In this document: positions 60,401-64,000 of the stretch, piece by piece | Position numbering within the stretch: position 1 is the stretch's first letter | How the letters are laid out: every line of letters begins with the position of its first letter | Origin: Colius striatus | Taxonomy: Eukaryota; Chordata; Aves; Coliiformes; Coliidae | Assembly (NCBI RefSeq): GCF_028858725.1 | Contig: NC_084772.1 | Coordinates: 17,771,548 to 17,835,547, forward strand | Direction: 5' to 3' | DNA length: 64,000 nt | Position numbers and translations under genes: made by a program | The notes under the pieces: model-generated | Databases searched by the model: none | What the model saw: the letters and a program-made list of their open reading frames with translations, nothing else | What the model was told of the DNA's origin: nothing

Positions 60401-63400
60401 TGTAGCAATCACCCTTACAGCACGTGTTATGTACCAGTGACTTAAACTAAAACATATTCACAAGCTAAAATAAGGCTTGCAAAGCAATTGTGTTTTGCAA
60501 GCTTTGACTAGAAATTAGTGACAAAGCTTTCTCAATATTTTCACACACTCACTCCAAGCTGCTATAAAGCTATGAATAACTCCTTTGTCTGTGAACTCTC
60601 TTGCGTATGTTGGCATAAATCTGTCTCAGAAATGTTTTAGGGGGCCTTGCAGGTCTCTTACAGAGTCCCAACTTGCCCTTAGGACTTACACTAGATGGTG
60701 GTCATGGAGAGAAAGTTATTTTTCAGAAAAGCCTTGTGCTCTATAAAACATCACAAAAGACAACAAGAATTGATTCATTCCTGGCTTTCCAATGCATCCT
60801 TTGAGATTTATTAATTGTTGTTGTTGTTGGAAGTAGAAGCTGTTGAGGTAAAAAAAATCAGCAGCGTATTTTGTTTACAATGCTGAAAAAGTTAACAGGT
60901 GTTAAAAAAAATAATGGTGATGTATACTGAGAGTCTGTAAGGGAACCTTCTAGGTGGTGTTCCTCACTCCTAAAAATTGAACACTTTAAAATCAGCTCAG
61001 GTTTGGTGCCAAATCTCAAAGTACTCAGAATCAGGAATTTCAATGTTTTTAATCTAAGCTTCTACAAGTAAATTATAAATAAATAAACTTTCTTGGGAAA
61101 GTTTAGCTTTGTAAACAGGAGATGAGCACACACAATGCTTGTCTAACATATGTAGTTATAGTAGGCTTACCCTGACACCTTTGCAAGTCAGCCCTTCATG
61201 CCCACAATTAGGCACCAAGCACTGGATTACAACTCTTGAAGAATACAAGCCTGATTTCTTGTTCAGTGTAATCAATAGCCCTTAAGTTCAGGGCACCCTG
61301 AATCCAACTGCAAATTTCTCCATGACCAGCTGCTCCAGTTAGGAGAATATGGCTCATTCATAACTTTTCTGTTCCTGAACTTTGATGTGTCAGATCAGAG
61401 AAAAGCAGTTCCAGAGTTTCAATGGGCTATTGGAGAGCTAGGTGTGCAGACAAGGAGAGGTTTGGTGCTGCCACTGTCTTCAGGTGGTCGTGATTTGTAC
61501 CCTAGTGCATATTACAGCTGCATCTTGGCAGCCTAAGAACATCCTGTGGTTCAAAAGGGAATTGCAGCACAGCAGAATAGTTTGACAATCCTTATTAAAG
61601 GCCAGAGAGTACTAGATTTGAAGAATGAAGGAAGTGAAGAGCTGCCAATAGGAAGGAATAAATCACACTCCCATTCATTTTTGGCTGTTGTTCATTTGCC
61701 TTGAGGAATAGTGAGTAAATTTACTCTCTATAGGAGGCTATTACTATCCTTACACTCCAGAATATATGTATGTAATATCTGAATGTAATGTATAGATTTT
61801 ATCAGGAATGGAAATATATTTCTGTTCCATGAACTGAGCAATCATATCAGTGGGAAATTGATTTCTATTACTTTGGCTTTGAGGTGGAAAAACAACTATA
61901 TTCAGGAATCATTAACTTAAGACAAGATAGTGCGTGGTCTATTTCAGCATGTCACGTACACTTCTGCACTGGGCAGAACTGTCTCTTGAAAAGACCTGTT
62001 TCATTATTACACAGGTAGGAAGTACTGAGCAGACTGGCTGGTAAGAGATGGAGAAAATCCCCTAGGTATACCTACATTTTCCGTCTTCCAGCTGGCTTTT
62101 GTTGCCCACCTGCCAATTAGTTTAAGAAGGTGGGTCATAGCCAAGCTTCATTCCTTGCTGCTTTCCTGGCCTGCTTAGCCTGATAGCATGACACAGCTAT
62201 CTGCTGACTGAAAAGGGTTTGTTTGCCTTTTTGCTCTACTGTCCAATTTTCCATGTGGCAATATGGTGAGCTTACCAGTGCCCTGCCAAGTTGCAATTTT
62301 GATGTTATCTCATTTAGAAAAACAAGGAAAACAATTCTTATCTTTATAGGGTGCAATAATTAAATTAAGGCATTTATACCTGGCATGATGGGGTCAGGAT
62401 AAAGATAAGTAGGACTCCATTCAGGAGTTACTGGGTTGGACATAATTTCTGTTTCTAGGATGTATATGGTTACCTTCTGGCACAGATGTTGCCTGGATAA
62501 GTCCCTGAGGATCTTCTCCTAGGAATTGTCCCTTTGGAAGCATCTAGCATTACCTTTGGGCTTGTATCTTGACTTTCCTCACCTGCCCTACAGTTATTGC
62601 CTCAATAACTCCCTCTTTCCCAGCTAGTTGCTATGTTTTATTGTCTTCCACAGAGAACTTGGACTATTGGGAAGGAGAGGATAAGCGTGCCCCGTAAGAA
62701 CATTGACTGAGCTAGAGTTATTGATGGCTAAGGTTAGCCTTGAATTCACATCCAATGTTGCAGACTATCTGAAGCATCTGCTGACACCTCATGTGTTCTT
62801 GTGATCATGACTAAGTGGCACAATTAAGGTATTGCATTACCTCAATATCTTAATAAGAGAACCGTTCTAAGGATTAAAGGTACCCTCTTTGAGTAAAACA
62901 TTAACTGCTAGATACACATGGACTGAACTTCTTCTGGCACACACAGAAAAGTAAAAAAAATTGTTCTTGGCTCTAGATCTCCAGCCATCACAACCCCAGT
63001 GATGTCTCTGCACTGACTCCAGATTCCGTAAGTGTAAGGCTGGACAGATTTCTAAGGCAGTCCAGCTTCCACCTCTTGTTTTATTAAATTTTCATACACA
63101 TTTTTCTTCTGCTTGGTATGAGTTATTTCTGAGCTTACAGGACATGGTAAAATAAAACACTGCGTTGCAAGTTGTTTTCATTATTAATGTCTCTCGTCAG
63201 TAGATATCCAACACCTCACAAATGAGATCAGCAATCCCTGTAATGAGAAGATGGGAGGTTCAGCAGTCTGTTCAGGAAGATGCACACTGCTTTTGTGTTA
63301 AGCACTCTATACTCAGATGCTGCCTGAGTAAAACCAGAAAATAGCTCTTTTTGGTTTCTCTTTTTTCTCCCAAAGACATACAGTAGGCTAAGAGATAGGA

Positions 63401-64000
63401 CAATGTGTAGCAGCATTAATTTCTGTCACTGTACATGTACATGTAGCACCATTTCTACACATACACAGTCACAGAAGTGAGTGCCAACCTTCATGTTGTC
63501 ATTCTGCCTACTTGAAAACACATTGCTGAGCTATGTAATATCTTAAAATATGTAAATAGTCTCAGGATATTGAAAGGTGCAGATAAGGTTATAAAAGTCT
63601 TACGGTGAGGAAGTTTATGTGAGTACTGTGGCTGTTTATTTGTTTGAATATCCAGTGTTTAAATGTTTGGGTATTTGAATGGTGGGGCATTAGCATCACT
63701 GGGCAGGCTCAGTCTGGTTGGATTCTAGCATGGGAAGGCTAGCAGTTCTGTTCCTCAGCACTTGTAGAGTTTTAATATTAAGTTCAATTATATTTTTATT
63801 TACACGAACAAATCAGTATTTCTGATGAGATATATTAAAAATATGACTTCATAAAAGGAAGGAATGTTTTTGCTTTTCACAAAAAATAGTGAAATCTCAC
63901 AAAATTCATTAAAAAAAATTAGAATCTTGTCAAGAAAATAAAAATCTCCCCAAAATAGTTACTTTGATCCAGAATGTTTTGATCCAAACAAAACCTGGTC
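57478..64000. other. PKD1L2 5' flank, no coding exon recognised
   Basis: PKD1L2 upstream sequence, about 6.5 kb. It is AT-rich, with no CpG island, no recognisable interspersed repeat and no exon I can name. The first part must hold the PKD1L2 5' UTR and promoter. In mammals and probably in birds BCO1 follows on the opposite strand; I looked for its N-terminal coding exon and did not find it, so it probably starts beyond 64000. Confidence 0.6.
58242..58262. promoter_or_regulatory. Closely spaced opposite-strand TATA-like motifs
   Basis: TATAAA on the plus strand at 58242-58247 and TATAAATA on the minus strand at 58255-58262, about 770 bases upstream of the PKD1L2 ATG. The minus-strand copy could serve PKD1L2. 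In AT-rich DNA such motifs are common by chance. Confidence 0.2.

Noticed and set aside
1-64000. Search for CRISPR arrays, prokaryotic operons, tRNA or rRNA genes
   Set aside because: None seen; the window is vertebrate nuclear DNA and no cloverleaf or array pattern was noticed by eye.

Overview
The window is vertebrate genomic DNA, very probably from a bird. It has large split genes and consensus splice sites. The only interspersed repeats I recognise are two CR1 LINE fragments, and I see no mammalian SINEs. The gene order matches the mammalian 16q23 block, in which PKD1L2 and GCSH lie next to each other on the same strand.

Layout. (1) 1-12165: the window opens at the edge of a GC-rich, CpG-rich patch that ends in a consensus splice donor. 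About 12 kb of AT-rich sequence follows, with no gene I can name. Two weak exon candidates (4385-4469 and 5958-6057) splice together in frame. (2) 12166-18756, minus strand: the complete five-exon GCSH gene, encoding the 170-residue mitochondrial H protein of the glycine cleavage system, including its lipoyl lysine. (3) about 18240-19090: the CpG island and promoter of GCSH. (4) 19114-57477, minus strand: a complete PKD1L2 gene. I could place 43 coding exons, all in phase, giving an uninterrupted frame of 2497 codons plus stop. The domain order is signal peptide, C-type lectin, SUEL/galactose-binding lectin, PKD-like and REJ region, GAIN domain with GPS, PLAT, and 11 membrane segments ending in a polycystin channel. 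(5) 57478-64000: PKD1L2 upstream flank with no coding exon recognised. In mammals the next gene in this direction is BCO1, and I do not see its first coding exon.

Relationships. PKD1L2 and GCSH run tail to head. The only good PKD1L2 polyadenylation signal is about 360 bp before the GCSH start codon, so the upstream gene ends inside the promoter island of the downstream one. The proteins have no known shared pathway: one is a matrix lipoyl carrier protein and the other is a large membrane protein. Their adjacency looks like conserved synteny, not functional coupling.

Main points for a second look: a GC-AG intron in PKD1L2 that is required to keep the frame; an apparently intact bird PKD1L2 whose lectin and pore motifs depart from textbook forms; a duplicated 12-bp motif that spans the GCSH start codon and recurs 290 bp upstream; and an unassigned possible plus-strand transcript in the first 7 kb. 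I found no convincing novel multi-gene system.
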